A stretch of 64,000 nt of DNA from Catenulispora sp. EB89. GTDB lineage: Bacteria > Actinomycetota > Actinomycetes > Streptomycetales > Catenulisporaceae. The stretch spans positions 1 to 64,000 of the forward strand of contig NZ_JBGCCU010000040.1 in the NCBI RefSeq assembly GCF_041261445.1. The letters run 5' to 3'. Position numbers and translations under genes: made by a program. Numbering within the stretch: position 1 is the first letter of the stretch; each line of letters starts with the position of its first letter. Under the pieces are notes generated by a model. The model was not told the DNA's origin and ran no database searches. It saw nothing but the letters and a program-made list of their open reading frames with translations. Shown piece after piece: positions 58,340 to 64,000 of this stretch.

Positions 58340-58506
58340 CAGCCGAAGACCGCTGGTCGCTGCTCCGAGCCGAACGGCCCGGATCAGTCGAAGGCCTCCA
58401 CACGGAGCGACCCGCCGAGGCGCGATAAGTGAAGCAGTTGTAGCTCGTCCTTCTGGGACCGGCCTTCTTACCTGTGACGCCCGCGCTGACGCGCCGGGCG
58501 TTTTTT
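58340..58506 (+). ncRNA. L10 leader (autoregulatory 5' leader of rplJ-rplL)
   Basis: The region between rplA and rplJ begins with GCCGAAGACCGCTGGTCGC, the start seen in actinobacterial L10 leaders, and carries several short stems before an intrinsic terminator. L10 or the L10-L12 complex binding this RNA would control readthrough into rplJ and rplL. A possible promoter has -10 TAATCT at 58329-58334. The rest of 58143-58328 has no gene. Confidence 0.7.
58477..58506 (+). terminator. Attenuator terminator before rplJ
   Basis: ACGCCCGCGC, loop TGAC, GCGCCGGGCGT with one bulged base, followed by six T. It lies 49 bases upstream of rplJ inside the leader, as an attenuator should. Confidence 0.88.
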
Positions 58507-58555
58507 CGTGTCTGGTGGCTCATCGTCGGCTCTGACACCCCGGAAGGAGGCCCGT

Positions 58556-59080
58556 ATGGCGAGGCCTGACAAGGCGGCTGCGGTCGCCGAGATCGCGGAT
58601 CACTTCCGCGGCTCGAACGCCGCCGTGCTGACCGAGTACCGCGGGCTCACTGTCGCGCAGCTGAAGGAGCTTCGGCGCGCGCTCGGTGCGACCACGGACT
58701 ACGCCGTGGTGAAGAACACGCTGACCAAGGTCGCTGCTCGCGAGGCCGGTATTGAGGGTCTGGACGAGTCGGCGCTGAAGGGTCCTTCGGCTATCGCCTT
58801 CATCAAGGGCGACCCGGTCGAGGCGGCCAAGGGTCTTCGTGACTTCGCCAAGGCGAACCCCCTTCTGGTGATCAAGGGCGGGGTGATGGAGGGCAAGACC
58901 CTCACCCCGGCCGAGATCGCCAAGCTCGCGGATCTGGAGTCCCGCGAGGTTCTGCTGGCCAAGGCGGCCGGCGCGATGAAGGCGTCCCTCGCGAACGCGG
59001 CGGCGCTCTTCCAGGCTCCTTTGGCCAAGGCCGTCCGTACCGTGGACGCGCTGTCGGCCAAGAAGTCCGCCGACGCCTGA
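58556..59080 (+). CDS. rplJ: 50S ribosomal protein L10
   Basis: The product is 174 residues from ATG at 58556, with GGAAGGAGG five bases upstream. [40 protein letters not shown] and [17 protein letters not shown] are conserved. L10 is the base of the L12 stalk that recruits translation GTPases. Followed by rplL after 52 bases. Confidence 0.97.
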   Translation: MARPDKAAAVAEIADHFRGSNAAVLTEYRGLTVAQLKELRRALGATTDYAVVKNTLTKVAAREAGIEGLDESALKGPSAIAFIKGDPVEAAKGLRDFAKANPLLVIKGGVMEGKTLTPAEIAKLADLESREVLLAKAAGAMKASLANAAALFQAPLAKAVRTVDALSAKKSADA

Positions 59081-59132
59081 TAGGCACCCGGCACAACCGA
59101 GCTAGAACTCACTTAGAGAAAGGACGCCTATC

Positions 59133-59516
59133 ATGGCGAAGCTCAGCAACGACGAGCTGCTCGAGGCTTTCAAGGAAATGACCCTGATCGAGCTCTCTGA
59201 GTTCGTGAAGCTGTTCGAGGACACCTTCGACGTCAAGGCTGCCGCCCCGGCCGCCGTCGCCGTCGCGGGCCCGGCCGCGGCCGCCGCCGAGGCCGCTGTC
59301 GAGCAGGACGAGTTCGACGTCATCCTGGAGTCGGCCGGCGACAAGAAGATCCAGGTCATCAAGGTCGTGCGCGAGCTGACCTCGCTGGGCCTCAAGGAGG
59401 CCAAGGACCTGGTCGACGGTGCGCCGAAGCCGGTCCTGGAGAAGGCGACCAAGGAGGCCGCCGAGAAGGCCAAGGCTTCCCTGGAAGAGGCCGGCGCCGG
59501 CGTCACCGTGAAGTAG
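59133..59516 (+). CDS. rplL: 50S ribosomal protein L7/L12
   Basis: The product is 127 residues. N-terminal dimerisation part ([20 protein letters not shown]), Ala-rich hinge ([19 protein letters not shown]), and C-terminal domain with [20 protein letters not shown], the [17 protein letters not shown] factor-binding face. Multiple copies sit on L10. A terminator follows, so expression falls before rpoB. Confidence 0.97.
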   Translation: MAKLSNDELLEAFKEMTLIELSEFVKLFEDTFDVKAAAPAAVAVAGPAAAAAEAAVEQDEFDVILESAGDKKIQVIKVVRELTSLGLKEAKDLVDGAPKPVLEKATKEAAEKAKASLEEAGAGVTVK

Positions 59517-59541
59517 TTCCTCTTCGCGGCGCGAGCCATTC

Positions 59542-59575
59542 GAAGGACCCCCGGGGTTGTCCCCGGGGGTCCTTC
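59542..59575 (+). terminator. Terminator between rplL and rpoB
   Basis: A perfect 15-bp stem, GAAGGACCCCCGGGG / CCCCGGGGGTCCTTC, loop TTGT. It probably ends most rplJL transcripts. Confidence 0.88.
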
Positions 59576-60112
59576 GCGTTCGGCGTGACCAGTGTGATCG
59601 CCGTGCGCGGCGGGCTTGCCAGGAGAGAGATCCCCGCACGCCTCTTGACGTCGGCCCAGCTACGCGGGATTCTGCGGTACGTCAGCGATATACAGCAGGA
59701 CCCCCGGGACCGAGGCAGCGCGAGGCGAAGGCCGGGGAAGAAAAAAGGTGCGAAGGACGGACCTGCCGCCCGTGTCGGCGGCGACAACTGTCGGTCGATC
59801 CGGCTAGTCTGTCCGTCTGTTGCCCGACGCGTCGGGGCCCCGCTCAGCGGCGGCGACCGACCCGCGTCAGGCCTATTAAGGCACGGGCTGGACAGGCGTG
59901 GCCAACATGGCTACACTGTTCGTTTGCGCTGCCTTTCTGCATGCCTCGTTCCGTCAACGGCCTCGCGAACCCCTTGTCGACCACCCGGCACCGGTGCCTC
60001 CAACACCGCCGCCGACCAGGGGTTTCGCTGAATCCGTCGCCGGGTAGGGATACAGGTCCGCCTGGTAGCGCTAAGGACAGCCAGTCCAGTCCGAGCCCCG
60101 GAAGGACCCCTC
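59576..60112 (+). other. Long rplL-rpoB intergenic region
   Basis: About 540 bases hold no convincing gene; an open stretch at 59585-60031 lacks a ribosome binding site and protein-like composition. The region contains the rpoB promoter and leader. Confidence 0.6.
59889..59917 (+). promoter_or_regulatory. Candidate housekeeping promoter for rpoB-rpoC
   Basis: TGGACA (59889-59894), a 17-base spacer, TACACT (59912-59917): close to the consensus for the principal sigma factor of actinomycetes. The leader to the rpoB start would be about 190 nt. Confidence 0.65.

Positions 60113-64000
<3,888 letters not shown>

Noticed and set aside
59585-60031. 148-codon open frame between rplL and rpoB
   Set aside because: No ribosome binding site, Arg/Gly/Pro-rich product without domains, and the rpoB promoter lies inside it.

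Overview
The window is high-GC actinomycete DNA. The evidence is strong GC bias at third codon positions, many GTG starts, a TTG-started rpoB, an F420/PPOX-type oxidoreductase, TAP-like secreted peptidases, and the gene order rpmG-hadA-hadB-murB ... aspC-tRNA-Trp-secE-nusG-rplK-rplA-rplJ-rplL-rpoB-rpoC known from Streptomyces-type genomes. The style fits a soil actinomycete (Streptomyces or Catenulispora grade). The genus is an inference and is not shown by the sequence.

1-8.1 kb: a secreted Ser/Thr/Pro-rich protein that runs off the left edge, then a very large secreted RHS/YD-repeat protein. Its C-terminal cassette is followed at once by a three-helix membrane protein and a small soluble protein, a layout like a polymorphic toxin with its immunity genes. 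A strong bidirectional terminator and tRNA-Tyr close this block. 8.2-25.5 kb: accessory genes. They comprise an ArsR-type regulator, a lipoprotein with two tandem alpha/beta-hydrolase halves, a membrane protein with a long serine-repeat insert, a RibD-type reductase, a DUF2071 protein, an F420/PPOX oxidoreductase, a TAP-like peptidase, a Gln/Asn-rich protein, a large subtilase-fold protein with an altered active site, a DUF1801 protein, an atypical SDR, and an AraC regulator divergent from an alpha-L-fucosidase.

25.6-34.5 kb: a carbohydrate locus. A decayed beta-helix gene is followed by a leftward ABC sugar importer operon (binding protein, two permeases, DUF5107-TPR protein), a second DUF5107-TPR gene, and a DeoR regulator. 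A near-identical 15-bp motif lies in front of both the importer operon and the regulator, suggesting one regulon. 34.6-39.6 kb: a hypothetical protein, a SIMPL protein, a Nudix hydrolase, tRNA-Thr, tRNA-Met, rpmG, hadA/hadB-type dehydratase subunits and murB.

39.8-51.5 kb: about 11.7 kb between murB and aspC that holds no housekeeping translation or transcription gene. It contains GT39 and GT2/GtrA glycosyltransferases, an MprAB-like two-component system, a TetR regulator and an MFS exporter that share a 16-bp operator, a CPBP protease and an Abhydrolase_9 membrane hydrolase. 51.6-64 kb: aspartate aminotransferase, tRNA-Trp, secE, nusG, an inserted cell-wall-binding surface protein gene, rplK, rplA, an L10 leader with attenuator, rplJ, rplL, rpoB and the 5' part of rpoC. 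RpoB carries Asn at the position equivalent to E. coli Ser531, a change expected to reduce rifamycin binding.

The most notable observations are the RpoB Asn substitution, the subtilase with acidic residues at the His and oxyanion positions, the RHS cassette with candidate immunity genes, the DeoR and TetR operator pairs, and the surface-protein gene inserted between nusG and rplK.
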